Assembly: GCF_024748615.1 (NCBI RefSeq)
Contig: NZ_CP087168.1
Location: 2,728,001-2,792,000 of the forward strand
From: Pseudomonas sp. B21-048
GTDB lineage: Bacteria; Pseudomonadota; Gammaproteobacteria; Pseudomonadales; Pseudomonadaceae
Length of the DNA: 64,000 nt
Reading direction: 5' to 3'
Below are positions 55,600 through 64,000 of this stretch, one piece after another. Both the position numbers and the translations under genes were made by a program. The stretch's first letter is position 1. Each line of letters opens with the position of its first letter. Below the pieces are notes generated by a model. The model had not been told where the DNA came from. It worked only from the letters and a program-made list of their open reading frames with translations, and did no database searches.

Positions 55600-57235
55600 T
55601 GGGCCCCAAGGCCCTGGCCAGGCCAATATCAAGACCCGTCGCTTCAGCGTTTCGCTGGTGTGGATCGTGCCGATCGTTGCGGTGCTGGTGGGGATCTCTC
55701 TGGTTATACACAACGTGATGCAGGAAGGTCCGATCATCACTGTCACCTTCAAGACCGGTAGCGGCCTTACGGCCAACAAGACCGAGGTCAAATACCGCAA
55801 CGTAGTCATCGGCCATGTCTCGGAAGTGAAGCTGAGCAACGATCAGAAAAGCGTCAACGCCACGATCAAACTCGACAAACAGGCAGAAAGCTTCTCCCGC
55901 GAAGATTCGCAGTTCTGGGTCGTGCGGCCGCGCATTGGTGCTGGCGGAGTCTCGGGCATCGATACCCTGCTGTCGGGTGACTACATTGGCGCCGACATCG
56001 GTCAGGCCAATGCCCGTTCCAAACACTTCATCGGTCTGGAAAACCCGCCGCCCATTACCTATGGCGAGCCGGGCAAACGCTTCACCTTGCACACGCAGGA
56101 CCTCGGCTCACTGGATATCGGTTCGCCGGTCTACTACCGCAAGATCCCGGTTGGGCAAGTGGTGGCGTATGCGCTGGACGCCGAAGGTAAAGGGGTGAAC
56201 ATCGAAATCTTCGTCTATGCGCCCAATGACGTCTACGTCACGCAGAACACCCGGTTCTGGAACGCCAGCGGTATTGATGTGAACGTCGGCGCCAACGGTT
56301 TTTCGGTGAGTACCGAATCCTTGTCATCCTTGCTGGTGGGCGGCATCGCGTTTCGCGCGCCGGAATACAGCCCCAACGATCAGGTGGCCAACGAAGATAA
56401 AGCCTTCGACCTGTTCGAAGATCAGCAAACCGCCCTTGCGCCTCCTCACGGTAAGGGGCAGTACTTGAGCCTGCGTTTCGATCAGGCTTTGCGCGGTCTC
56501 AAGATCGATGCGCCGGTGGAATTCCTCGGCATCGAATTTGGCAAAGTCGTGTCGGTCAATCTGGATTTCGACGCAAAAAAACGCAGTTTTCCGGTCAATG
56601 TCGGCATCGTGATCTACCCGCAGCGACTCGGCCAGGCTCATGAAAAGATGCTTAAGGCCTTGAATCATGACCCCAATGACGAAGCCGCCAGCATAAAACT
56701 GATGGGCAGCTTCATCGAAAACGGTCTGCGGGCCCAGGCCCGTAGCGGCAATCTGTTGACCGGCCAGCTTTACATCGCGCTGGACTTCTACCCCAAAGCG
56801 GAGAAAGTCGTGTTCGACCCGACCGCCCGTCCCGTCATGGTCCCCACCATTCCTGGCAGTCTCGAACAGCTGCAGGAAAAACTCGAAGGCATGGTCAACA
56901 AGATCAACCAGCTGCCCATCGAACGCATTGCCGGCAACCTCGACAGCAACCTCGTCGAGTTGCGTAAAGGTCTTGCGCAGTTCAACGCCAAAACGTTGCC
57001 CGGTGTGCAGACCACGCTGGCGGATGTCAGCAAGACCTTGCAATCGGCCAGTTCGACGCTCGCCGATGATTCACCACAACGGGAACAACTGAGCCAGACC
57101 CTGGATGAACTCGGGCGCATGTCGCGCTCACTGCGTGAGCTCTCGGATTACCTGGGTCGGCACCCGGAATCACTGATTCGCGGTCGTCCCGACAATGCCG
57201 CACCGATTGATATGCAGGCGCCACCGCGCAACTGA
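55580..57235 (+). CDS. pqiB: Intermembrane transport protein PqiB (MCE family)
   Basis: 551 residues. One N-terminal membrane helix (about 26-47) and three MCE/MlaD domains (about 48-150, 160-275, 290-410), each with the strand pattern of GSGLTANKTEVKYRNVVIG, LGSLDIGSPVYYRKIPVG and GLKIDAPVEFLGIEFG, followed by a coiled-coil tail rich in Leu. Forms a hexameric tunnel across the periplasm for lipids. 551 residues is the usual length. Confidence 0.94.
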   Translation: MKSQATDGPQGPGQANIKTRRFSVSLVWIVPIVAVLVGISLVIHNVMQEGPIITVTFKTGSGLTANKTEVKYRNVVIGHVSEVKLSNDQKSVNATIKLDKQAESFSREDSQFWVVRPRIGAGGVSGIDTLLSGDYIGADIGQANARSKHFIGLENPPPITYGEPGKRFTLHTQDLGSLDIGSPVYYRKIPVGQVVAYALDAEGKGVNIEIFVYAPNDVYVTQNTRFWNASGIDVNVGANGFSVSTESLSSLLVGGIAFRAPEYSPNDQVANEDKAFDLFEDQQTALAPPHGKGQYLSLRFDQALRGLKIDAPVEFLGIEFGKVVSVNLDFDAKKRSFPVNVGIVIYPQRLGQAHEKMLKALNHDPNDEAASIKLMGSFIENGLRAQARSGNLLTGQLYIALDFYPKAEKVVFDPTARPVMVPTIPGSLEQLQEKLEGMVNKINQLPIERIAGNLDSNLVELRKGLAQFNAKTLPGVQTTLADVSKTLQSASSTLADDSPQREQLSQTLDELGRMSRSLRELSDYLGRHPESLIRGRPDNAAPIDMQAPPRN

Positions 57236-57251
57236 CCACAGGAGCAACACC

Positions 57252-57803
57252 ATGGCTTTTTCGCTGAAAATCACGCTGGTCACTGCGTTGCTGTTGCTCA
57301 CTGCTTGCCGCAGCGACCCGATTCGGTTCCACACCCTGACCCCGGCCCAACTGAGTGGCGCAAACAGTAGCGCGGAGATCCAGATCGAAAGCATCACCGT
57401 GCCGCCCCAGGTTGACCGCCCACAGATTGTCATTCGCGAAGGCAACAGCGGGCTGGCGATCCTCGAAACCGAATGGTGGGCGGCCAGCCTGGTGGATGAG
57501 TTGCGCAGCGCCCTGGTCGATCAACTGGTCAACAGTAACCTGCAACGCAAAGTATCGTTGCGTCTGGATGTGCAACGCTTTGATTCGATTCCCGGCCAAT
57601 ACGCGTTGATCGACGTCAAATGGCGCCTGCGCAGTCTCGGCCATGGAGATCCGGCATTGATCACCTGTCGCAGCACGTTGCAGACCGCTGCCGGTGCGAG
57701 CATCGATGACCTGGTGGTCGCTCATCAGAACAATGTGAAACGCTTGGCTGCCGCGATCAGCCAGGCGATCGGCTCGCAAAAAGGGTGTCCTTCGGCGTCC
57801 TGA
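57252..57803 (+). CDS. pqiC: Lipoprotein PqiC
   Basis: 183 residues. Lipoprotein signal LLLLTAC near residue 19, then the ABC-transport auxiliary (PqiC/YmbA) domain: RFHTLTPAQL, ITVPPQVDRPQIVIREGN, and WWAASLVDELRSALVDQL. Outer-membrane anchor of the PqiB tube. Starts 17 bases after pqiB with GGAGCAAC. Confidence 0.92.
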   Translation: MAFSLKITLVTALLLLTACRSDPIRFHTLTPAQLSGANSSAEIQIESITVPPQVDRPQIVIREGNSGLAILETEWWAASLVDELRSALVDQLVNSNLQRKVSLRLDVQRFDSIPGQYALIDVKWRLRSLGHGDPALITCRSTLQTAAGASIDDLVVAHQNNVKRLAAAISQAIGSQKGCPSAS

Positions 57804-57810
57804 TAGTGGT

Positions 57811-58749
57811 TCACAAATCGAAGCGATCCACCGCCCGCCGGCGTTCATTGTCGTCACGCACATCGTAATTGGCCGTGGTCTGGATGTTGCTGTGATGGGC
57901 CAGTTTCTGCGCGATTGACAGGTCGTGCTCTTCAATCACTCGGGTAATGAACGACCGGCGGAAATCGTGCGGCATGATTTTCACCCCGACTTGTGCGCCG
58001 CGTTGCCGGGCGATGTAGTAGATCGCATGTTTGGTGATGCGCTCACGGGTAATGTGGCTGCCACGTCGGATGCGGTTGAACAGGAACGGATCATCCGTTT
58101 CTCCCTCCTTTAACTGCGAACGCCGCAACTCCAGCCACGCATCCAGTTTGGCGAAGGCCCAGGCTGGCGCGTACTTGATCAGCTGTTTGTTGCCCTTGGC
58201 GGTGACGCACAGGCTGCGCTCGGTGAAGTCCACTTGGGCCAGGTCCAGATTCACCGATTCCGATTTGCGCATCCCCGAACCGTACAGAATCCCGATGATT
58301 GCCGCGTCCCGTAGCCCTTGCGGCCGTGGATCGGCGGCGCAGACCTCCATTAAGTCGCGAATCAAGGTGCGCTTGAGGTTGCGCCCCTGGGACAGTCGCG
58401 TGCCGGCAATGCCTTTGACCGAGCGCATTTTCAGCAAGTGCTCCTGACTGATCAGACTCATGCGCCACGCTTCGTTCATCACCCCGCGCACCGCATTAAC
58501 GTAGAGCGACGAGGTATTTGGCGCGTAGCCGTCTTCGCGCAAGGTCGCCACCAGCGCAACAACATCCTCGGGCTGCAGTTGATGCCAGGGAATCTCTTCG
58601 ATGTTCATGTCTTCGAAGTCCAGACGGTCGGCGGCGTCCTGCAACACATAACGCATGGTCAACTGGCTGGATGGTGCCAGACGCGCCAGGTACAGGGTCA
58701 ATGGGTTGGCTTTTGAAACGAGGGATTCAGTAGCAGGTAAGTCAATCAA
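57811..58749 (-). CDS. Tyrosine site-specific recombinase
   Basis: 312 residues. N-terminal SAM-like domain (about 15-110) and catalytic domain with Arg in LYGSGMRKSESVNL (about 170), Lys in VTAKGNKQLIKYAP, HxxR in MPHDFRRSFITRVI, His in KLAHHSN and nucleophile Tyr in TTANYDVRDD: all catalytic residues present, so it should be active. Convergent with pqiC, 7-base gap. No phage or plasmid genes are nearby. It stands exactly beside the broken end of the arn operon, so it may mark the edge of a rearrangement. Confidence 0.9.
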   Translation of the reverse strand: MIDLPATESLVSKANPLTLYLARLAPSSQLTMRYVLQDAADRLDFEDMNIEEIPWHQLQPEDVVALVATLREDGYAPNTSSLYVNAVRGVMNEAWRMSLISQEHLLKMRSVKGIAGTRLSQGRNLKRTLIRDLMEVCAADPRPQGLRDAAIIGILYGSGMRKSESVNLDLAQVDFTERSLCVTAKGNKQLIKYAPAWAFAKLDAWLELRRSQLKEGETDDPFLFNRIRRGSHITRERITKHAIYYIARQRGAQVGVKIMPHDFRRSFITRVIEEHDLSIAQKLAHHSNIQTTANYDVRDDNERRRAVDRFDL

Positions 58750-58929
58750 TGAAACGGGCCTTGAAATGAATAAATACGCAGGCTCCCGTCATCCATTGAG
58801 CCAGCCGGGCCGTCACGCTGCCGACCATGGACTGGAAAGTCAATGGTGGCTTCTTGGGTTGTCGGCGAAACCAGGCATCGCCAATACCGAACGTCTGCTT
58901 GACTGGAAACAACACGATAGACGAATTGA

Positions 58930-59058
58930 AACATGGCCTGGCCTATCCTGATTCAGCAACCGCGGCTGCTCGAAGTCCACCAGCGACTGCCCAAGGATGG
59001 CAAACGTTATGAACAAGGCAATCTGATGATGCTGATTTTGCCTCAGGAGGCCTCATGA
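58930..59058 (+). pseudogene. arnT: Probable ArnT, C-terminal fragment
   Basis: The frame ending at 59058 reads LIQQPRLLEVHQRLPKDGKR then [16 protein letters not shown] and overlaps arnE by 4 bases, the place of arnT in Pseudomonas arn operons. Upstream there is an in-frame stop at 58927 and no arnT-like sequence. Identification rests mainly on position and ending, so it is inferred. Confidence 0.55.
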
Positions 59059-59399
59059 GCCTGCTGCTCGTATTGGCTGCCTGCCTGCTGACCTGCCTGG
59101 GCCAAATCGCCCAGAAGTACGCCGTGGAAAGTTGGCGCGGCAAGACGTCGGGCTGGGGCGAGAAACTGCGCTCGCCGTGGCTGTGGCTGGCGCTCGCTTC
59201 TTTGGGGTTGGGCTTGCTGGTCTGGCTGCTGGTGTTGCAGCGCCTGGAAGTTGGCGTCGCCTACCCCATGCTTAGCCTGAATTTCGTCTTGATCACATTG
59301 GTTGCGCGCTTCGTCTTTCACGAAACCATCGACCGCCGTCACTGGCTGGGCGTGGCGCTGGTGATCGGTGGCGTGGCGTTGCTGGGGCAACACGCATGA
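59055..59399 (+). CDS. arnE: ArnE, undecaprenyl-phosphate-aminoarabinose flippase subunit
   Basis: 114 residues, four membrane helices in the EmrE fold: [56 protein letters not shown]. Works with ArnF to flip undecaprenyl-P-4-amino-4-deoxy-L-arabinose across the inner membrane for lipid A modification. Overlaps both neighbours by 4 bases. Confidence 0.9.
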   Translation: MSLLLVLAACLLTCLGQIAQKYAVESWRGKTSGWGEKLRSPWLWLALASLGLGLLVWLLVLQRLEVGVAYPMLSLNFVLITLVARFVFHETIDRRHWLGVALVIGGVALLGQHA

Positions 59400-59809
59400 G
59401 CCTGCGTCGTGGACTCGCCTTCGCCCTGGGCAGCGTGCTGCTGGGTAGCGCCGCACAGTTGGGCATGCGCTGGAGCATGACCCGCTTGCCGCATCCCGAA
59501 CAATGGTTACCCGCCTTGAGCAACGGCAGCATTAATGTGTCCGCCGTGGCCGTCGTGCTGGCCGCCATTCTCGCCTATGCCGTGTCGATGCTCACCTGGC
59601 TCGCCGCCCTGCGGGATTTACCGCTGGGTAGGGCCTATTCGCTGCTGAGCATCAGCTACGCGCTGGTGTATGTGCTGGCCGCCAGCCTGCCGTTATTCAA
59701 CGAAACTTTCAGTCTTTCGAAAACCCTGGGGGTGGCGCTGGTCATCCTCGGTGTGATCACGATCAACTCTCGACCTGCTCGTGCGCCTGAAATTAGGAGT
59801 GCTCCATGA
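59396..59809 (+). CDS. arnF: ArnF, flippase partner subunit
   Basis: 137 residues, four helices ([58 protein letters not shown]). Partner of ArnE. Without ArnB, ArnC, ArnA, ArnD and a whole ArnT nearby, the flippase has no substrate unless those genes are elsewhere. Confidence 0.9.
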   Translation: MSLRRGLAFALGSVLLGSAAQLGMRWSMTRLPHPEQWLPALSNGSINVSAVAVVLAAILAYAVSMLTWLAALRDLPLGRAYSLLSISYALVYVLAASLPLFNETFSLSKTLGVALVILGVITINSRPARAPEIRSAP

Positions 59810-61185
59810 AAATCAGTGTATTTGGCAGCGGTTACGTTGGCCTGGTGCAAGCCGCCGTCCTGGCTGAAGTCGGCCACGACGTGGTGTGCATGGACATTGA
59901 CGAGAATAAAGTCGCGCTGCTGCAACAAGGCCACGTCAGCATCTTCGAACCGGGGCTGGCCAGCCTGGTGCGCGAAAGCCTGGAAGCCAAACGGCTGCAG
60001 TTCACCACAGACGAAAAATTCGCGGTGCAGCATGGCCAGGTGTTGTTCATCGCCGTCGGCACGCCTTCGCGGGATGATGGTTCGGCGGACTTGCGCTACG
60101 TGTTGTCGGTGGGTGAAGCAGTGGCGCGTCACCGTGAACAACCGGTGATTCTGGTGGAGAAATCCACAGTGCCGGTGGGCACGGGCGATACGCTGCGCGC
60201 GCATATCGATAAGTGCCTGCTCAAGGTCGGTCGGCTGCTGCAGTTCGATATTGTCTCCAACCCCGAGTTTCTCAAGGAAGGTTCGGCCGTGGCCGATTGC
60301 CGGCGCCCGGACCGCATCATCATCGGCTGTGAGCGCGATGAGGTGCGCGACGTGATGCGCGACCTCTACGCCCCGTTCAACCGCAACCATGACCGCATCA
60401 TGTTCATGGACCTGCGCAGCGCCGAGCTGACCAAATACGCCGCCAACTGCATGCTGGCGACCAAGATCAGTTTCATCAACCAGATCGCCGAGCTGGCCGA
60501 GCACCTGGGCGCCGATATCGAATCGGTGCGGTTGGGCATCGGCGCCGATTCACGTATCGGTTACCACTTCATCTATCCCGGCTGCGGTTACGGTGGTTCG
60601 TGTTTCCCCAAGGACATGCGCGCGCTGATTCACAGTGCCGAAGAGGCTCATTGCTCCAGCGACCTGCTGCAAGCGGTGGAAGCCATCAACCAGCGGCAGA
60701 AACACAAACTGTTCGAACGCATCAATGCCTTCTACCAAGGCGATTTGCGCGGCAAGACTTTCGCCGTGTGGGGCCTGGCCTTCAAGCCCAACACCGACGA
60801 CATGCGCGATGCGCCGAGCCGGGTGCTGCTGGAATCGCTGTGGGCCGCCGGGGCCAATGTGCGGGCGTTCGACCCGGAAGCCATGCAGGAAACCCAGCGT
60901 CTGTACCCTGACGAGTCGAAACTGATGCTCATGGGCACGCCGGAATCGGTGCTGTCGGGCGCCGACGCACTGATCATCTGCACCGAATGGCAGCAGTTCA
61001 AGGCACCGGACTTCGACCTGATCCAGCAACGGCTCAATGAACCGGTAATCTTCGACGGGCGCAACCTGTACGACGCCGAACGCCTGGCCCGCAGTGGCTT
61101 CCTGTATTTCCCGATGGGGCGCGGTGAGTCGCGCAAGTTGCCGATTCCCCTTCAGCAATGGCCAGCGGCCTCAGTCGTCGCGTGA
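59806..61185 (+). CDS. ugd: UDP-glucose 6-dehydrogenase
   Basis: 459 residues. NAD motif [20 protein letters not shown] at the start, catalytic Cys in [17 protein letters not shown] (about 265) and late [16 protein letters not shown]. Oxidises UDP-glucose to UDP-glucuronate, the precursor of aminoarabinose and some capsules. Last gene of the arn set; overlaps arnF by 4 bases and is followed by a terminator hairpin at 61397. Confidence 0.94.
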   Translation: MKISVFGSGYVGLVQAAVLAEVGHDVVCMDIDENKVALLQQGHVSIFEPGLASLVRESLEAKRLQFTTDEKFAVQHGQVLFIAVGTPSRDDGSADLRYVLSVGEAVARHREQPVILVEKSTVPVGTGDTLRAHIDKCLLKVGRLLQFDIVSNPEFLKEGSAVADCRRPDRIIIGCERDEVRDVMRDLYAPFNRNHDRIMFMDLRSAELTKYAANCMLATKISFINQIAELAEHLGADIESVRLGIGADSRIGYHFIYPGCGYGGSCFPKDMRALIHSAEEAHCSSDLLQAVEAINQRQKHKLFERINAFYQGDLRGKTFAVWGLAFKPNTDDMRDAPSRVLLESLWAAGANVRAFDPEAMQETQRLYPDESKLMLMGTPESVLSGADALIICTEWQQFKAPDFDLIQQRLNEPVIFDGRNLYDAERLARSGFLYFPMGRGESRKLPIPLQQWPAASVVA

Positions 61186-61396
61186 ACACGGTTTCGCCCG
61201 GGACCTGCCTGCCGCGGGTTGGTCAGCCAGACCGAAAAAACGATTTCGTGTTGCTTCACGCGCCTCCCGTGTGAAGTAGCGGGTGACGATACTGCAAAAA
61301 TAATGCACTCAAGCAGCATTAATATGAATTTGTCACCATCAGGACTGATGGGCACACTGTGCGCTGTTCCTCCCCCAATAGTTGGAACGACTTTAA

Positions 61397-61431
61397 GGGC
61401 TTTCTGGGTCTCCCAGCTAAGCCTTTTTTTT
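61397..61431 (+). terminator. Rho-independent terminator after ugd
   Basis: Interrupted stem: GGCTT and CTGGG on the left pair with CCCAG and AAGCC on the right around a 3-base loop, followed by eight T. Confidence 0.8.
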
Positions 61432-61461
61432 GCCTCGATTTTTTTACGGATCGTTTGCCTC

Positions 61462-62160
61462 ATGTTCGCTCGCTGGTTACCTGCCGCCATCAATACCCGT
61501 CCTTCAGAATGGAGCCGCGCCGCTATCGGCATGGCTTTGGGCACAATGTTCAGCGTCTGGCTATGCAGTCAGGTATTCGGCATGGAAGTGGCGCTGCACC
61601 TGATCGGCCCGCTGGGTGCATCCGCCGTATTGCTGTTTGCTGTGTCCTCAGGCGCCCTCGCCCAGCCGTGGTCGATTCTTGGCGGTTACTTGAGCGCCGG
61701 GGTGATTTCGCTGCTGGTCGCTCACGTACTCGGACGAACCTTGGGCAGCGCCTGCCTCGCGGCGGGCATGGCGCTGATTCTGATGTGCTGGCTGCGTTGC
61801 CTGCACCCACCGGCCGGGGCGTTGGCGTTGCTTATGGTGGTGGCAGACCCGGCGACCATTGCCATGGAGTGGAAAGCCCTTGGCCCGGTGATGCTCAGCG
61901 CCTCCACCCTGTTGCTCAGCGCCCTCGCCTATAACAACCTGACGCGCATCCGTTACCCCAAACGCGCCAGCGAACCGGCACCCCTGATGATGCCCGTCCC
62001 CGACATCCAGGCGATCACTGCCGCGGATCTGAAACTGGCACTTGCCGACATGGAGGCCTTCTACGACGTCACCCCCGAAGACCTCGAGCAACTGATTCAT
62101 GCCAGCGAGTTGCACGCCAAGCGACGTAGCATCAGAGAGGTATTTTCCAACAAGGGTTGA
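61462..62160 (+). CDS. HPP-family membrane protein
   Basis: 232 residues. N-terminal part with four to five membrane helices and the HPP signature LHLIGPLGASAVLLFAVSSG and CWLRCLHPPAGALALLMVVA near residue 115; the C-terminal 60 residues are cytoplasmic (TAADLKLALADMEAFYDVTP). HPP proteins include nitrite transporters of chloroplasts and cyanobacteria; the substrate here is unknown. The in-frame region upstream crosses the ugd terminator and is rejected as coding; ATG 61462 gives MFARWLPAAINTRP. Confidence 0.88.
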   Translation: MFARWLPAAINTRPSEWSRAAIGMALGTMFSVWLCSQVFGMEVALHLIGPLGASAVLLFAVSSGALAQPWSILGGYLSAGVISLLVAHVLGRTLGSACLAAGMALILMCWLRCLHPPAGALALLMVVADPATIAMEWKALGPVMLSASTLLLSALAYNNLTRIRYPKRASEPAPLMMPVPDIQAITAADLKLALADMEAFYDVTPEDLEQLIHASELHAKRRSIREVFSNKG

Positions 62161-62163
62161 AGA

Positions 62164-62257
62164 TCAAAAGATCGCAGCCTTCGGCAGCTCCTGCGTTGAC
62201 CGTGTTCACCGCCGTTTTTTCGCATGAACACCCCTCGCGCAGGCTGCGATCTTTTGA
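62164..62257. repeat. Long inverted repeat of the Pseudomonas intergenic type
   Basis: Perfect outer arms TCAAAAGATCGCAGCCT (62164-62180) and AGGCTGCGATCTTTTGA (62241-62257) with a partly paired interior (GCTCCTGCG and CGCGCAGG). Four bases after the HPP stop. A REP-like element that probably protects or ends the mRNA. Confidence 0.8.
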
Positions 62258-62390
62258 TTTTGTCTTAAGGCAAAAATGCAAACAGCACCTGCACGTATCC
62301 CGGTTGTACATCACAAATTTGCACTGATACGATCCAGCATCGCTCGCGCGCGAGTTTTCTATAAAAAACAATAAAAGCAGGGAGTTAGTG

Positions 62391-63497
62391 ATGACTGCTC
62401 AGGTTTCATCCGCGCAAACACAGCCCATGGATGCCACGCAAAATGAAGTGTTGGCCGAGGTTCGCAATCACATTGGTCACCTGACCCTCAATCGCCCCGC
62501 CGGCCTCAACGCCATTACCCTGGACATGGTTCGCAGCCTGCACCTGCAGCTCGATGCCTGGGCGCAGGATCCGCAGGTGCATGCGGTGGTGTTGCGCGGC
62601 GCCGGTGAGAAAGCGTTCTGTGCCGGCGGCGATATTCGCTCGCTGTACGACAGTTTCAAAAGTGGCGACTCCCTGCACGAAGACTTCTTCGTCGAAGAGT
62701 ACGCACTCGACCTCGCCATTCATCACTATCGCAAACCGGTCCTGGCCTTGATGGATGGCTTCGTGCTGGGCGGTGGCATGGGGCTGGTGCAAGGCGCCGA
62801 TTTGCGAGTGGTCACCGAACGCAGCCGCCTGGCGATGCCGGAAGTGGCCATCGGTTATTTCCCGGACGTTGGCGGCAGCTACTTCCTGCCACGCATTCCC
62901 GGTGAGCTGGGCATCTATCTCGGTGTCAGCGGCGTGCAGATTCGCGCCGCCGATGCGCTCTATTGCGGCCTGGCCGACTGGTATCTGGAAAGCGCCAGCC
63001 TGGGCACGCTGGACGAGCAGCTCGATCACCTCGAATGGCACGACGCGCCGCTCAAGGACCTGCAAGGCATGCTGGCGAAACTCGCCGTGCAGCAACTGCC
63101 GGGAGCGCCCTTGGCGGCATTGCGGCCGGCCATCGATCACTTCTTCGCCCTGCCCGACGTGCCGAGTATGGTGGAGCAAATGCGCGAAGTGACGGTCGCC
63201 GACAGTCACGAATGGGCGAAAACCACGGCGGATCTGCTGGAAAGCCGTTCACCACTGGCCATGGGTGTGACCCTGGAAATGCTGCGGCGCGGTCGACGCT
63301 TGAGCCTGGAGCAGTGCTTTAGCCTCGAACTGCACCTGGATCGCCAGTGGTTCGAACGCGGCGACCTGATCGAAGGCGTGCGCGCCTTGCTGATCGACAA
63401 AGACAAGAAGCCGCGCTGGAACCCGCCGACCCTGCAGGCGCTGGGCGCCGAGCACGTGGCGAGTTTTTTCACCGGGTTCGACCCAAGCTGGAGCTGA
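62391..63497 (+). CDS. Enoyl-CoA hydratase/isomerase family, 3-hydroxyisobutyryl-CoA hydrolase type
   Basis: 368 residues, longer than ordinary crotonases, as in 3-hydroxyisobutyryl-CoA hydrolases of valine breakdown. Crotonase motifs: AGEKAFCAGGDIRSLYDS near residue 70 and KPVLALMDGFVLGGGMGLVQ near 118; PEVAIGYFPDVGGSYFLPRI supplies the catalytic Glu/Asp pair; C-terminal ALLIDKDKKPRWNPP is typical of the hydrolase subgroup. ATG 62391 follows GCAGGGAG; the GTG just before it is rejected. The next gene starts 3 bases later. Confidence 0.92.
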   Translation: MTAQVSSAQTQPMDATQNEVLAEVRNHIGHLTLNRPAGLNAITLDMVRSLHLQLDAWAQDPQVHAVVLRGAGEKAFCAGGDIRSLYDSFKSGDSLHEDFFVEEYALDLAIHHYRKPVLALMDGFVLGGGMGLVQGADLRVVTERSRLAMPEVAIGYFPDVGGSYFLPRIPGELGIYLGVSGVQIRAADALYCGLADWYLESASLGTLDEQLDHLEWHDAPLKDLQGMLAKLAVQQLPGAPLAALRPAIDHFFALPDVPSMVEQMREVTVADSHEWAKTTADLLESRSPLAMGVTLEMLRRGRRLSLEQCFSLELHLDRQWFERGDLIEGVRALLIDKDKKPRWNPPTLQALGAEHVASFFTGFDPSWS

Positions 63498-63500
63498 GTC

Positions 63501-64000
63501 ATGCACGATATCGAATTGAGCGAAGAGCAAGTGATGATCCGCGACATGGCCCGGGATTTTGCCCGCGGCGAAATCGCGCCCCACGCACAAGCCTGGGAAA
63601 AGGCCGGCTGGATCGATGACGGTCTGGTGGCGAAGATGGGTGAGCTGGGCCTGCTGGGCATGGTGGTGCCCGAGGAATGGGGCGGCACTTATGTCGACTA
63701 CGTCGCCTACGCCTTGGCGGTGGAAGAGATTTCGGCCGGTGACGGCGCCACCGGTGCGCTGATGAGCATCCACAATTCCGTGGGCTGCGGGCCGGTGCTC
63801 AACTACGGCACCGAAGAACAGAAACAGCAATGGTTGCCGGACCTCGCCAGCGGCCAGGCCATCGGTTGCTTTTGCCTCACCGAACCCCAGGCCGGTTCCG
63901 AAGCTCATAACCTGCGCACCCGCGCCGAACTGCGCGACGGCCAGTGGGTGATCAACGGCGCCAAGCAATTCGTCAGCAACGGCAAACGGGCGAAGCTGGC
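63501..64000 (+). CDS. Acyl-CoA dehydrogenase (3' end cut by window)
   Basis: The first 166 codons of an acyl-CoA dehydrogenase: [36 protein letters not shown], and the FAD/substrate motif [20 protein letters not shown]. In branched-chain amino acid catabolism such enzymes act on isobutyryl-CoA, fitting its co-operonic neighbour. It lies 3 bases after the hydrolase stop. Confidence 0.9.
   Translation, partial: MHDIELSEEQVMIRDMARDFARGEIAPHAQAWEKAGWIDDGLVAKMGELGLLGMVVPEEWGGTYVDYVAYALAVEEISAGDGATGALMSIHNSVGCGPVLNYGTEEQKQQWLPDLASGQAIGCFCLTEPQAGSEAHNLRTRAELRDGQWVINGAKQFVSNGKRAKL

Noticed and set aside
61219-61461. An N-terminal extension of the HPP protein
   Set aside because: The extension is in frame but crosses the ugd terminator hairpin and T-run and is not part of the family.

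Overview
The window is chromosomal DNA of a Pseudomonas, most likely from the P. fluorescens group. The support is the CstA/YbdD pair, PqiA-PqiA-PqiB-PqiC, the ArnE/ArnF/Ugd set, Pseudomonas-type REP hairpins and consistently Pseudomonas-like proteins. No rRNA, tRNA or CRISPR was seen.

Bases 1 to about 30.7 kb form a worn accessory island. It opens with a YeeE/YedE pair, then a copper-handling module (2.1-6.9 kb): a Met-rich periplasmic protein, a membrane methyltransferase, DUF5676 and DUF2933 proteins and a CopA-type ATPase. From 7 to 29 kb lies a low-oxygen and stress set: phosphoketolase, five tandem-domain universal stress proteins, Hsp20, a P1B-5-type metal ATPase with a hemerythrin tail, a DUF4010/MgtC membrane protein, a beta-CASP nuclease, a GNAT acetyltransferase, an alcohol dehydrogenase, an FNR/Anr paralogue, an ion channel and a triple-BON protein. 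Thirteen FNR/Anr-type boxes (TTGAT-N4-ATCAA or close) sit in its intergenic gaps, so the set looks like one oxygen-responsive regulon. The FNR paralogue is encoded inside it, with a box in its own promoter.

The island is decaying. A second FNR-paralogue copy, an alpha/beta hydrolase, an erythromycin-esterase tail, a cation ATPase, a BON protein, a GNAT tail, a Usp tail and acetate kinase are fragments or frameshifted, and the P1B-5 ATPase has a frameshift. Two scars (15.4 and 19.66 kb) have the same geometry: a divergent pair lost both 5' halves and the promoter between them. An AAA-ATPase/integrase chimera and an IS3 transposase scrap mark the right edge (29.66-30.66 kb).

From 31 to 64 kb the content is more ordinary: a cupin with a strong palindromic operator; a LysR-MFS-(haem-oxygenase-like enzyme)-MFS cluster; ybdD-cstA; an SDR; an EmrAB-OMF tripartite pump; a LysR regulator; a sensor kinase/response regulator pair; a second OMF-HlyD-DUF2955 export operon; a putrescine-type FAD oxidase behind a potF remnant; the pqi lipid-transport operon; a lone tyrosine recombinase beside a 5'-truncated arn operon; an HPP protein; and an acyl-CoA degradation pair running off the right end. 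Remnants of AraC, PotF, CoA-transferase and (probably) ArnT genes show that deletion scars continue here too.
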